Shown here piece after piece: positions 21,149 through 30,028 of a stretch of DNA of 64,000 nucleotides; within the stretch, counting starts at the first letter, position 1; every line of letters starts with the position of its first letter. The translations under genes and the position numbers were made by a program. The stretch comes from Aureimonas sp. ME7 (GTDB lineage Bacteria > Pseudomonadota > Alphaproteobacteria > Rhizobiales > Rhizobiaceae), in NCBI RefSeq assembly GCF_903970965.1, contig NZ_CAJCKW010000008.1, forward strand, positions 124,001 to 188,000, given 5' to 3'. Under the pieces are notes generated by a model, which was given only the letters and a program-made list of their open reading frames with translations, ran no database searches and was not told the DNA's origin.

Positions 21149-22480
21149 ATGAACGCGCATCTCTTTCCTCTTCGCCGCGCCGCCGCCGTGTTCGGCCTGG
21201 TCGCCACCTTGTCGCTCGGCCTCACCTCCTTCGCCCGGGCGGTGGATATCAAGGAAGTCACCAGTCCCGGCGGCATCCACGCCCTTCTGGTGGAGGACTA
21301 CACCAACCCGCTGATCGCCATGCGCTTCGCCTTCAAGGGCGCCGGCTCGACGCAGGACGCATCCGGCAAGGAGGGCACGGCCAACCTCCTGTCCGGCCTT
21401 CTCGACGAGGGCGCGGGCGACATCGGGAGCGCCGACTTCCAATCGAAGCTCGACGAGCTCGGCGTGTCCCTGTCGTTCGATTCCTCCTACGACAACTTTT
21501 CCGGCAACTTCCGCACCATCGTGGAAAACGAGGACGCGGCGTTCGACCTTCTGCGTCTCGCCGTCAACGAGCCGCGCTTCGACGAGGAGCCGGTGGCGCG
21601 CATCCGGGGCCAGATCGCGGCTGGGATCGTCGCCAACGAACAGGATCCGCAGACGCTGGCCTCCAAGGCCTTCCGCAACACCGTGTTCCCGAACCACCCC
21701 TATGCGCGGCCCGCCGAAGGCACCGTGGACACGTTGAACGCGGTCACCGCCGACGATCTTCGGGCGTTCCGCTCCAAGACCTTCGGGCGCGACAACCTCG
21801 TCGTCGGGGTCGTCGGCGCGATCGACGAGGCGACGCTGAAGCGCCGGCTCGACGAGATCTTCCTGCCCTTGCGCGAAAAGGCGGACCTCGTCGCCGTGCC
21901 CGACACGCAGCCGGTGACGGGCAAGCGCGACGCCGTGACATTGAACCTGCCGCAGACGCAGATCCAGTTCGCACTGCCGGGCGTCAAGCGCGATGCGCCG
22001 GAGTTCTTCGCGGCCTATCTCGCCAACCACATCCTGGGCGGCGGCACCTTCTCCTCGCGCCTCTACCAGGAAATCCGCGAGAAGCGGGGCCTTGCCTACG
22101 GCGCGGGCTCGTATCTGACGAATTACGACCACGCCGCCATGCTGGCGGGCGCGACGGCGACGCGCGCCGATAAGGCCAACGAGAGCATCGAGATCATCCG
22201 CGCCGAGCTGAAGCGCCTTGCCGAACAGGGCCCGACCCAGGCCGAGCTCGACACGGCCAAGGCCTTTGTCAAGGGCTCCTACGCCGTCCAGAACCTGTCC
22301 TCGTCGCTCTCCATCGCCTCGACCCTCGTCGGCATCCAGCTCGACGATCTCGGCATCGACTATATCGAGAAGCGCCAAGGGCTGATCGACGCGGTGACGC
22401 TGGACGAGGTGAAGGCGCAGGCCAAACGCCTCCTGTCCGTCGATCCGACGATCGTCACGGTCGGCCCGGCCGACGCCTGA
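21149..22480 (+). CDS. M16 family peptidase-like protein, non-catalytic partner
   Basis: A 443-residue M16-type protein with a signal peptide ending near SFARA. At the place of the HxxEH zinc motif it reads EGTANLLSGLLDEGAG, so it cannot bind zinc in the standard way. The second half keeps ILGGGTFSSRLYQEIREKRG, the substrate-positioning region with the family Arg-Tyr type motif. The inactive subunit is thought to complete the substrate chamber of the catalytic partner encoded 26 bases upstream. Confidence 0.92.
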   Translation: MNAHLFPLRRAAAVFGLVATLSLGLTSFARAVDIKEVTSPGGIHALLVEDYTNPLIAMRFAFKGAGSTQDASGKEGTANLLSGLLDEGAGDIGSADFQSKLDELGVSLSFDSSYDNFSGNFRTIVENEDAAFDLLRLAVNEPRFDEEPVARIRGQIAAGIVANEQDPQTLASKAFRNTVFPNHPYARPAEGTVDTLNAVTADDLRAFRSKTFGRDNLVVGVVGAIDEATLKRRLDEIFLPLREKADLVAVPDTQPVTGKRDAVTLNLPQTQIQFALPGVKRDAPEFFAAYLANHILGGGTFSSRLYQEIREKRGLAYGAGSYLTNYDHAAMLAGATATRADKANESIEIIRAELKRLAEQGPTQAELDTAKAFVKGSYAVQNLSSSLSIASTLVGIQLDDLGIDYIEKRQGLIDAVTLDEVKAQAKRLLSVDPTIVTVGPADA

Positions 22481-22494
22481 GCGGCGATCCGCCG

Positions 22495-23376
22495 ATGCCC
22501 GATATCGAGACGAGGCGGCCGCCCCCCGAGGGCGGCCGAACCGCGTCCGCCCCCCGGATCGGCCTCGCGCTTGGCGGGGGCGGCGCGCGCGGGCTCGCGC
22601 ATCTCCACGTGGTCGCCGCCTTCGACGATCTCGGCCTCAAGCCCGCCCGCATCGCCGGCACGTCGATCGGCGCGATGGTCGGGGCGGCCTATGCGAGCGG
22701 GCTGTCGGCCGCCGCCATCGAGGACCATGTCCTCGCGATGCTGGCGACCCGGCGGCAGGTTCTCGGCATCCTTTGGCGCACCCGGCCGCCGACGCTCGCC
22801 GACTTTCGCGCCGAAGGCGGCTTCCGGCTCGGGCAGATGAACGCCGAGCGCGTGGTCGGCGCCTTTCTGCCGCCCGGCGTCCCCACCACCTTCGCGGCGC
22901 TCGCCATCCCGCTCGCCGTGATGGTGACGGACTTCTACGAGGCGTGCGAATGCGCGGTGGAAGCGGGGGATCTCGTGAGCGCCATCGGTGCCTCGGCGGC
23001 GCTGCCGGCGATCTTCCGCCCTGTGCGTCGGGAGGGCCGCGTGCTGGTGGACGGGGGCATTGCCAACCCCTTGCCCTTCGATGTCCTCGCGCCGTTGTGC
23101 GACCTCGTGGTCGCTTCCGACGTGACGGGCGGGCCGGAGGCGGGTGCGGCGGGCCTTCTGCCGACCCCGACCGAGGCGATGTTCGGCGCTTCGCAGCTGA
23201 TGATGCATGCGATCATCCGGGCCAAGCTGCGATGCGGCGCGCCCGATCTCCTGCTGCAGCCGCCCGTTTCGGCCTACCGCGTCCTCGACTTCCTGCGCGC
23301 ACGCACGATCCTCGCCGAGACGAAGGCGTTGCGCGAGGACACCAAGCGAGGGCTGGACGCGCTCTTGGCTTCGTGA
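22495..23376 (+). CDS. Patatin-like phospholipase (RssA-type)
   Basis: A 293-residue serine hydrolase of the bacterial patatin family. It has the oxyanion loop GLALGGGGARGLAHL, the nucleophile elbow GTSIG with Ser57, and the dyad aspartate in VDGGIANPLP (Asp186). These enzymes hydrolyse acyl esters of phospholipids; no signal peptide is seen, so it is probably cytoplasmic or membrane-peripheral. It starts 14 bases after the M16 pair and probably shares their transcript. Confidence 0.92.
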   Translation: MPDIETRRPPPEGGRTASAPRIGLALGGGGARGLAHLHVVAAFDDLGLKPARIAGTSIGAMVGAAYASGLSAAAIEDHVLAMLATRRQVLGILWRTRPPTLADFRAEGGFRLGQMNAERVVGAFLPPGVPTTFAALAIPLAVMVTDFYEACECAVEAGDLVSAIGASAALPAIFRPVRREGRVLVDGGIANPLPFDVLAPLCDLVVASDVTGGPEAGAAGLLPTPTEAMFGASQLMMHAIIRAKLRCGAPDLLLQPPVSAYRVLDFLRARTILAETKALREDTKRGLDALLAS

Positions 23377-23395
23377 CGCGGTGATTTGACGAGCG

Positions 23396-24436
23396 TCAGT
23401 GCGTCGCCGTTTCCTCCAGGAAGCGCATCAGCCCGGTTTCCACCCGCGTCAGCCCGTCCCGGCCCCGGCCCTTCATCAGGTCGGGCGCGAGACGCTCCTC
23501 CTCGAAGGCGGCGACGATCTCGGGATGAACGTAGGAGGCACGCGCGACGGTCGGCGTGTTGCGCAGGAGTTCGCTCGCCGCCTTCATCGCCTTGGCGACG
23601 GCGCGCTTGCGCTTCGAAGCGGTGTCGGCCTTTTCCGGGGGGACTTCCTCCAGAAGGTAGCGCAGCGCCTCGGCCGAGCCGTGGAAGGTGCGGAAGTCTT
23701 TGGCCGAGACCTTCTTGCCCGAGGCGTCGCGCAGGTACTCGTTGAGAAGCGTCGCGGTCAGGTCGTGGCCGCGCTTGTCCTCGCCCTGGAAGCGGAACAG
23801 GCGCTTGGCGCCGCGCTCGGCCCGCATGCGCTCCAGCGATTTCACCAGCGGCGCGTCGGCGATCTCGATCACATGCGCCTTATTGGACTTGCCGATGAAT
23901 TTCAGGACCGCGCGCTTCTTGGCGATCTTGAGGTTCTCGCGGCGCAGCGAGGCGACGCCGCGGCCGCCGTCCTTGGCGTATTTCTCGTGGCCCGGGCGCA
24001 TGGCGGACACGTCGATCAGGCGCGCGGCGACGGCCGACGTGCCGCGCCGGTCGGTGGTGCGGCGCTTCAAGTCCTTGTCGATGCGCCGACGCAGCTTGGG
24101 GAGCGCGCGCCCGAAGCGCAGGAGGCGCTCGGTCTTCACCGCGTTGCGCACGTTCACCCAAGCATCGTGGTAGCGATACTGGAGGCGCCCCTTCTCGTCG
24201 CGGCCCGTCGCCTGGATATGGCCGTTCTCGTCGACGCAGATCTTCACGTCGCGCCAGGCGGGCGGCAGCACGAGCGCCTTGATGCGCGCCTTGAGGACCT
24301 TGTCCGTGATGGCTTCGCCGGACGAGAAGCAGATGCGCTGGCCTTTGCCGTGCGGGCGCATTTCGACGGCGAACGACGCCGGATCGACGATGGTGAGGCC
24401 GAATTTCTCGGCATGAAAATCGAGACGCTTGTTCAT
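23396..24436 (-). CDS. DNA topoisomerase IB (poxvirus type)
   Basis: A 346-residue type IB topoisomerase that relaxes supercoils through a 3'-phosphotyrosine intermediate. The core shows GRDEKGRLQYRYHDAW, the catalytic Arg/Lys region RRGTSAVAARLIDVS, the HGSAEALRYLL helix, and the nucleophile in VARASYVHPEIV (Tyr302). The ATG at 24436 is preferred over a much longer frame because the domain begins immediately after it. Bacterial members are scattered and their physiological role is poorly defined. Confidence 0.93.
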   Translation of the reverse strand: MNKRLDFHAEKFGLTIVDPASFAVEMRPHGKGQRICFSSGEAITDKVLKARIKALVLPPAWRDVKICVDENGHIQATGRDEKGRLQYRYHDAWVNVRNAVKTERLLRFGRALPKLRRRIDKDLKRRTTDRRGTSAVAARLIDVSAMRPGHEKYAKDGGRGVASLRRENLKIAKKRAVLKFIGKSNKAHVIEIADAPLVKSLERMRAERGAKRLFRFQGEDKRGHDLTATLLNEYLRDASGKKVSAKDFRTFHGSAEALRYLLEEVPPEKADTASKRKRAVAKAMKAASELLRNTPTVARASYVHPEIVAAFEEERLAPDLMKGRGRDGLTRVETGLMRFLEETATH

Positions 24437-24608
24437 GGAACACGAGGCCGCTTGGCGTGGATCAGCCGCCCGAAACGGTCCAGGCGGCGGCGCGGTTCCC
24501 GCCGGGTCCCTGCGGCGAAAGGCCGATGGATGGGAGCGACCGGCCGGGAACGGATCTGTGGCCCCGCAAATTTCTCTCCCCGAGCAACGTTTGAGAAGGT
24601 TCGACGCC

Positions 24609-24827
24609 ATGACCGGTCTGCGCAAGGGCACCGATGTGGAATGGAAGTGGGGCAAGGGGAAAGCGGAAGGGAAGGTGGAGGAGAAGTTCACCGACAAGGT
24701 GACGAAGCGCATCAAGGGCAAGGCGATCACCCGCGATGCGTCCAACGACAACCCGGCCTATCTCGTGAAGCAGAAGAAGGGTGGCAAGGCGCTGAAAAGC
24801 GACAGCGAGGTCCACAAGAAGAGCTGA
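24609..24827 (+). CDS. DUF2945 (HVA1/TUDOR-like) small protein
   Basis: A 72-residue basic protein. It begins MTGLRKGTDVEWKWGKGKAE and continues GKVEEKFTDKVTKRIKGK, the pattern of DUF2945, a small SH3/Tudor-like beta fold also called hypervirulence-associated TUDOR domain. Lys makes up a large part of the end. Function unknown; such genes often sit beside other small stress genes. The upstream in-frame extension is GC-driven and rejected. Confidence 0.85.
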   Translation: MTGLRKGTDVEWKWGKGKAEGKVEEKFTDKVTKRIKGKAITRDASNDNPAYLVKQKKGGKALKSDSEVHKKS

Positions 24828-24853
24828 TCGCCATCGGGACGGGGGGGTTAGAC

Positions 24854-26707
24854 CTACGTCGGGGTCGGCGCTTCGTCCTGTGCCACGAGATGGGCGGGCC
24901 TGCGCCCGCGCGGCTGACGCCCGCCCTTGGCCTCGCCGCCCGGCCCGTGCTTGGGCTTGACCAGGGGCTCGGGCGTCATTCGCCCGCGCCCGAGGAGCGT
25001 CGATCCCGTTCCCGCCGTTCGCGCCTGCTGGAGGGCGAGGCGTTCCGCGTCGCGCCGACGCACGTCCTCGACGATGCGCTGGGAGTCCTCATGCGCGATG
25101 CCGAGGCCTTCCAGCGTCTTGCCGCCGAAGCGAAGCGCCGATTCCAGCGTTTCGCGCAGCTCGAACGAGACGCCCCGCTCGCGCAGTGCCAGCGAATGGT
25201 TGCGGTCGTAGGAGCGGGCGTAGATCGAAACGTTCGGAAATTCCGAATGGATGAGATCGACGATCGCGTTGGTGGTTTCCGGCTTGTTGGTGGTCACCAT
25301 CACGATCTTGACGTGGCGGATGCCCGCCGCCTCCAGGACGCTGCGGCGCAGCCCCGAGCCGAAATAGATGCGGAAGCCGAAGCGCCCGGCGTTCTTGATG
25401 CGCTCGGCCGAGGAATCGATGATCGTCATCTCCAGGCCGCTGGACAGAAGCACCTGGGCGGCCATCTGGCCGAAGCGCGAGAAACCGATCATCAGGACAT
25501 CGGACTGCGTGGCGCTCGAGAAGTCCTCCTCCATCTCGTCCGGTGCCTCTTCGTCCGGCGTGAACCGGCGGCCGAGCGCGGCGGTCATTGGCGTCAGCGC
25601 CATCGACAGCGTGACGATGGACACGAGAATCGAGCCGGTCGCCCCTTCCAAGATGGCCGAAGCGGTGGCGGCCGAAAACAGGACGAAGGCGAACTCGCCG
25701 CCCTGTGGCAGCACCAGCGCGGTGCGCAGGGCCGTTGCGTGCGTTTCGCCGAAGACGCGGCAGAGCGGGTAGAGGATCGCCGCCTTCACCGCCATCAGCG
25801 CGAAGGCGCCGAAGACCACGATCCAGGCATTGGCGAGGATCACGGAGAGATCCAGCGTCAAACCGACGGCGATGAAGAAGAGGCCGAGGAGAAGCCCGCG
25901 GAACGGGTCGATATTGGCCTCCAGCTCGTGGCGATAGGAGGATTCGGCGAGCAGCACCCCGGCGATGAAGGCGCCCATCGCCATGGAGAAGCCGGCGAGC
26001 CCCATGAGAAGCGCCGATGCCAGCACCACGAACAGGGCGGCCGCGATCATCACCTCGCGCGCGCCCGAATTAGCGAGCACCCGGAACAGGGGGTTGATGA
26101 GATAACGGCCGGCCAGCACCAGGGCCACCAGCGCGCCGAGCGAGCGCGCCAGCGCCCAAGGATCGAACGCGGCCGCGTTGTCGACGCCCGGTGCCAGGAT
26201 GGGCAGGATCGCCAAAAGCGGCACGATCGCCAGATCCTGGAACAGGAGGATCGAGAAGGAGGCCTGCCCGAAGCGCGTGTTGATGTCGCCCGATTCTTCC
26301 AGGAGCTGCAGCGCGAAGGCGGTGGAGGATAGGGCGAGCCCGAAGCCGATCACGATCGCCGCATTCCATCCCGAGAGCACGAACGAGAGAACGGCGGTGA
26401 GGACACCCCCGGTCACCACGACCTGCAGGAGGCCGAGGCCGAAGATCTGGCGGCGGAGCGCCCAAAGCCGCGACAGCTTCAGCTCCAGCCCGATGATGAA
26501 CAGGAGGAACACGACGCCGAGCTCGCCGATATGGAGGATCTCGTCCTGCCCATGCTGCACGAGGCGCAGGATCGGGCCCATCACGATGCCGGCGAAGAGG
26601 TAGCCGAGAACGGTGCCGAGACCGATCCTCTTGAACAGGGTTCCGGCCACGATCCCGCCGCCGAGGATCAGAAGGATCTCGAGGAACAGGGGCGCAGTGG
26701 TTTCCAT
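24854..26707 (-). CDS. CPA2 family cation:proton antiporter, KefB/C-like
   Basis: A 617-residue inner-membrane antiporter. About 12-13 helices occupy the first ~375 residues, with LFIIGLELKLSRLW and GFGLALSSTAFALQLLEE typical of KefB/KefC/YbaL proteins. A cytoplasmic RCK (TrkA-N) domain follows from about residue 398 with MIGFSRFGQMAAQVLL as the Rossmann start and a DSS acidic end of strand 2. The last 60 residues are basic and disordered. It probably exchanges K+ for H+, gated by a nucleotide or glutathione adduct. ATG at 26707 (METTAPLFLEILLILGGG) begins directly before helix 1. Confidence 0.92.
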   Translation of the reverse strand: METTAPLFLEILLILGGGIVAGTLFKRIGLGTVLGYLFAGIVMGPILRLVQHGQDEILHIGELGVVFLLFIIGLELKLSRLWALRRQIFGLGLLQVVVTGGVLTAVLSFVLSGWNAAIVIGFGLALSSTAFALQLLEESGDINTRFGQASFSILLFQDLAIVPLLAILPILAPGVDNAAAFDPWALARSLGALVALVLAGRYLINPLFRVLANSGAREVMIAAALFVVLASALLMGLAGFSMAMGAFIAGVLLAESSYRHELEANIDPFRGLLLGLFFIAVGLTLDLSVILANAWIVVFGAFALMAVKAAILYPLCRVFGETHATALRTALVLPQGGEFAFVLFSAATASAILEGATGSILVSIVTLSMALTPMTAALGRRFTPDEEAPDEMEEDFSSATQSDVLMIGFSRFGQMAAQVLLSSGLEMTIIDSSAERIKNAGRFGFRIYFGSGLRRSVLEAAGIRHVKIVMVTTNKPETTNAIVDLIHSEFPNVSIYARSYDRNHSLALRERGVSFELRETLESALRFGGKTLEGLGIAHEDSQRIVEDVRRRDAERLALQQARTAGTGSTLLGRGRMTPEPLVKPKHGPGGEAKGGRQPRGRRPAHLVAQDEAPTPT

Positions 26708-26827
26708 TGGTCGTCTCCGAACGCGTCCCGCGTCCATCCGCGCCAGACCCCATGGCTTGACGACGGCTTGAAGCCAGCCAATGGCATAATAGATGGTGCG
26801 GATGCAAAAGGTTCGACGGTTTCTCCC

Positions 26828-28165
26828 ATGAATGACGATATCGGACGCCTCGCCGACCTCGGGCAGCGGTTGATCGAGGCGGCGAAACGGGCCGGCGCGG
26901 ACGCGTCCGACGCCGCCGTGGTCCGTTCGCGATCGCGGGGCGCGCAGGTGCGCCTGGGCAAGCTGGAGGAGCTCGAATCCTCGGAAAGCGACGACCTTTC
27001 CCTGCGTGTCTTCGTCGGGCGGCGCGTTGCGACCGTCTCCGCCGATCTTCGCGCCGACGCCGATCGTCTGGCCGAGCGCGCGGTCGCCATGGCGCGCGTT
27101 TCCCCGGAAGACCCCTATGCGGGCCTTGCCGACCCCTCGCGGCTGGCCGAAACCTACCCCGACCTCGATCTCTTCGATCCCGCCGAGATCGAGAGCGACG
27201 CGCTGGTCGAGACCGCGCGGACGCTGGAAGATGCGGCGCTCGGCATTGCTGGCGTGACGAATTCGGGCGGCGCGTCCGCAAGCTTCGGGGCGACCGGCCT
27301 CGTTCTCGTCACCTCCACCGGCTTTTCGGGCGCGCGGCAGCGCTCCGGATTCTCGCGCTCGGTTTCGGTGGTGGCCGGCGAGGGGACGGGGATGGAGCGG
27401 GACTACGACTTCGACTCGCGCATCCACTTCGCCGATCTGGAAGACGCCGCCGCCATCGGCCGGCGCGCAGGCGAACGAACGGTGCGCCGTCTGACACCTG
27501 CAAAGGTTGCGACCGGGCGCTACCCGATCGTTCTCGACCCGCGCGTTTCGCGTGGGCTGATCGGCAGTCTCCTCGGCGCGATCAACGGCGCGGCCATCGC
27601 ACGCGGCACGAGCTTTCTGAAGGACCGGATGGGCGCCCCCGTCCTGCCGCAAGGCCTCGACCTCGTGGACGAGCCGGCGCTCGCGCGCCGCGCGGCCTCG
27701 CGCCCCTTCGACGGGGAGGGTGTTCGCGGCGAGCGGCTGGCGCTAGTCGAAGACGGAGCCTTACGCCACTGGCTCCTCGACAGCGCCACTGCGCGCGAAT
27801 TGAAGCTCGAGCCGAACGGTCGCGCCTCGCGCTCGTCCGCCGGCGTCTCGCCCTCCAGCACCAACGTGACGCTGACGCCGGGCGCGCTGACGCCGGCCGA
27901 GCTGATCCGCGACACGCATTCGGGCATCTACGTGACCGAGATGATCGGCCAGGGCGCCAATCTCGTGACCGGCGATTATTCGCGCGGCGCGTCCGGCTTC
28001 ATGATCCGGAACGGCGAGCTTGCGGAGCCGGTGTCGGAATTCACGGTGGCCGGCAACCTCGCCGACATGCTGCTCGCCATCGAGCCAGCCGATGACGGTG
28101 ATGAGCGCTTTTCCGTCGTGGTGCCGACGCTGCGGATCGGCGAAATGACGGTGGCGGGCCGTTGA
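26828..28165 (+). CDS. pmbA: TldD/PmbA family protein, PmbA (TldE)-like
   Basis: A 445-residue PmbA/TldE homologue. In E. coli TldD and TldE form a heterodimeric protease for microcin maturation and CcdA turnover, with the metal site on TldD. Markers are SESDDLSLRVFVGRRVATVS, the ATGRYPIVLDPRVSRG segment, and the C-terminal TLTPGALTPAELIRDT and IYVTEMIGQGANLVTGDYS. It is the first gene of a plus-strand run; its last bases overlap the next start (TTGA). No tldD is in the window. Confidence 0.95.
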   Translation: MNDDIGRLADLGQRLIEAAKRAGADASDAAVVRSRSRGAQVRLGKLEELESSESDDLSLRVFVGRRVATVSADLRADADRLAERAVAMARVSPEDPYAGLADPSRLAETYPDLDLFDPAEIESDALVETARTLEDAALGIAGVTNSGGASASFGATGLVLVTSTGFSGARQRSGFSRSVSVVAGEGTGMERDYDFDSRIHFADLEDAAAIGRRAGERTVRRLTPAKVATGRYPIVLDPRVSRGLIGSLLGAINGAAIARGTSFLKDRMGAPVLPQGLDLVDEPALARRAASRPFDGEGVRGERLALVEDGALRHWLLDSATARELKLEPNGRASRSSAGVSPSSTNVTLTPGALTPAELIRDTHSGIYVTEMIGQGANLVTGDYSRGASGFMIRNGELAEPVSEFTVAGNLADMLLAIEPADDGDERFSVVVPTLRIGEMTVAGR

Positions 28166-28956
28166 GCTGGAACCACGACGACGCGGCCGATCTGGAAGTC
28201 CTGCGCGAGGCAGCAGCCGAGGCCGGGCGCATCGCGATGCGCTTCTGGAAGAAGGATCCGCAAGTCTGGTGGAAGGGCTCCTCGCCCGTTTCCGAGGCCG
28301 ACTTCGCGGTGGATGACCACCTGCGCCACGTGCTTCTCGACGCGCGCCCGCACTACGGCTGGATTTCGGAGGAAACCGCGGCCAGGCCCAGCGGCGAGGG
28401 CGAAGACCGCTTCTTCGTGGTGGACCCGATCGACGGAACGCGGGCCTATCTTCGCGGCGAAGACACTTGGTGCGTGTCGATCGCGGTGGTCTCGAACGGT
28501 CGCCCGGTCGCCGGCGTCCTCGACGCGCCCGCGCTTGGCGAAGTGTTCACGGCGCATGCCGGCGGCCTGGCCGAGCTCAACGGCGAACCTTTGACGATCG
28601 CCGCGCCCGGGCCCCGGCTCCGCCTGTCCATGCCCGATCCGATGCGCCGCGCCCTGAAGGACCTCGGCGCGGATGCGATCGACTTCGCCCCCGCCATTCC
28701 CTCGCTCGCCTATCGGCTGGCCATGGTGGCTTCCGGCCGGCTCGACGGGACGCTGGTCGGGGCGCGTGCCAACGACTGGGACATCGCGGCGGCCGACCTC
28801 ATTCTGGAACGCGCGGGCGGCCGGCTCGTCGGGCTGGACCGAGGGCTTCACCTTTACAATCCCGTCCCGGAAAGGCATGGCGTTCTCGTGGCCGGCGCGC
28901 CGGCCGCGCTGGACATCCTGCGCTCCTACGCGGACCGGGGGACCCGAGACACGTGA
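28162..28956 (+). CDS. Inositol monophosphatase family phosphatase, CysQ-like
   Basis: A 264-residue magnesium-dependent phosphatase of the IMPase/CysQ superfamily. The metal sites are SEE (residues 69-71) and DPIDGT (Asp88, Asp91), plus NDWDIAAADLILERAGG near the C-terminus. CysQ hydrolyses 3'-phosphoadenosine 5'-phosphate; other family members act on inositol or sugar phosphates, so the substrate is uncertain. The TTG start overlaps the pmbA stop. In Rhizobiales this gene regularly precedes DUF4170 and the Kdo transferase genes. Confidence 0.9.
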   Translation: MSWNHDDAADLEVLREAAAEAGRIAMRFWKKDPQVWWKGSSPVSEADFAVDDHLRHVLLDARPHYGWISEETAARPSGEGEDRFFVVDPIDGTRAYLRGEDTWCVSIAVVSNGRPVAGVLDAPALGEVFTAHAGGLAELNGEPLTIAAPGPRLRLSMPDPMRRALKDLGADAIDFAPAIPSLAYRLAMVASGRLDGTLVGARANDWDIAAADLILERAGGRLVGLDRGLHLYNPVPERHGVLVAGAPAALDILRSYADRGTRDT

Positions 28957-29005
28957 CGGCGGCGTCACGGTTCGAAACGCTTTCAACGATGGGATACGAG
29001 AGATC

Positions 29006-29242
29006 ATGGCCAGCGAAGAAGAATCCCGTCAGCGCCTCCACCTCGTGTTCGGCGGCGAGCTGAAGTCGCTTGGGGGCGTGGACTTCCGCGATGCGGCCGA
29101 TCTCGACATCGTCGGCATCTTCCCGGACTATGCCAGCGCGCACCGTGCCTGGCAGGGCCGAGCGCAGGCGACGGTGGACAACGCGTCCATGCGGTACTTC
29201 ATCGTCCATCTCCACCGCTTCCTGAACCCCGAGACCGCCTGA
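29006..29242 (+). CDS. DUF4170 domain protein
   Basis: A 78-residue soluble protein matching DUF4170. It reads HLVFGGELKSLGGVDF, then DIVGIFPDYASAHRAW, and ends YFIVHLHRFLNPE. The family is largely alphaproteobacterial and sits between CysQ-like and lysophospholipid acyltransferase genes; function unknown. Start at ATG 29006, about 50 bases after the phosphatase gene. Confidence 0.88.
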   Translation: MASEEESRQRLHLVFGGELKSLGGVDFRDAADLDIVGIFPDYASAHRAWQGRAQATVDNASMRYFIVHLHRFLNPETA

Positions 29243-29260
29243 CGGACGCGGGCACCCTGC

Positions 29261-30028
29261 GTGGACGAGATCGCGGCCCCGGGTGAGGGCAAGGCCCGCA
29301 AGCGGCTCAAGGTGCGCCTCCAGCGGCGCTCCAAGGCCTGGATGCGCTCGGGCGCCGTCCTGCGCCTCGGCGGCCGGCTGATCCACGACGCGTTGCGCTT
29401 CGTCCATGCGACGCAGAAGCCGCTGCCGGGCTCCAGCGACCACCGCGCGATCCTGGCCGCCCACCACCCGGCGATCGTCGGCCTGTGGCACGGGCAGCAC
29501 CTTCTCGCCCCGTTCTTCCGCCCGCGCGAACTGCCCTATGTCGCACTCCTGTCGCGCAACGCCGACGCCGAGCTGAACGCCGCCGTGGTGGAGCGCTTCG
29601 GCATCGAGACCGTGCGTGGCTCGGGCGGGCGCGTGCGCGAGGCGGCGCACGAGAAGGGTGGCGCCAAGGCGCTGATCGCCCTGAAACGCAAGCTCGCCCA
29701 AGGCTTCGGCGTCTGCATGATCGCCGACGTGCCGAAGGGGACGCCGCGCGAAGCCGGGCTCGGTATCGTCACGCTCGCCAAGCTTTCGGGGCGCCCGATC
29801 ATCCCGAGCGCGGCCGTCACCAGCCGCCGGCGCGTCCTGGAGCGCAGCTGGGACCGCACCACCCTGCCGCTCCCCTTCGGGCGCATCGCGGTCGTCATGG
29901 GCGAGCCAATTCATGTGCCGGCGGGGGCCGACGAGGCCGAGATGAAGCGCCTGCGCGAGGCGGTGACGCACGCCATCGAGGCCGCCAACCGGCGCGCCCT
30001 GCAACTCGTCGACGGAGGGGCGCCATGA
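29261..30028 (+). CDS. DUF374 lysophospholipid acyltransferase-like protein
   Basis: A 255-residue protein of the DUF374 family, related to lysophospholipid and lipid A acyltransferases. The core shows PAIVGLWHGQHLLAPFF, then GIETVRGSGGRVREA, followed by ADVPKGTPREAGLGIVTLAK and a Pro-rich RPIIPSA; the catalytic His-Asp motif is represented by the WHGQ region. Start is GTG at 29261. The ATGA overlap with waaA and lpxK downstream points to a role in lipid A/Kdo assembly, for example transfer of an unusual acyl chain, which is inference. Confidence 0.87.
   Translation: MDEIAAPGEGKARKRLKVRLQRRSKAWMRSGAVLRLGGRLIHDALRFVHATQKPLPGSSDHRAILAAHHPAIVGLWHGQHLLAPFFRPRELPYVALLSRNADAELNAAVVERFGIETVRGSGGRVREAAHEKGGAKALIALKRKLAQGFGVCMIADVPKGTPREAGLGIVTLAKLSGRPIIPSAAVTSRRRVLERSWDRTTLPLPFGRIAVVMGEPIHVPAGADEAEMKRLREAVTHAIEAANRRALQLVDGGAP

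Noticed and set aside
24429..24608. N-terminal extension of the DUF2945 protein
   Set aside because: In frame but overlaps the start of the topoisomerase gene and encodes no family residues; ATG at 24609 matches the domain start.
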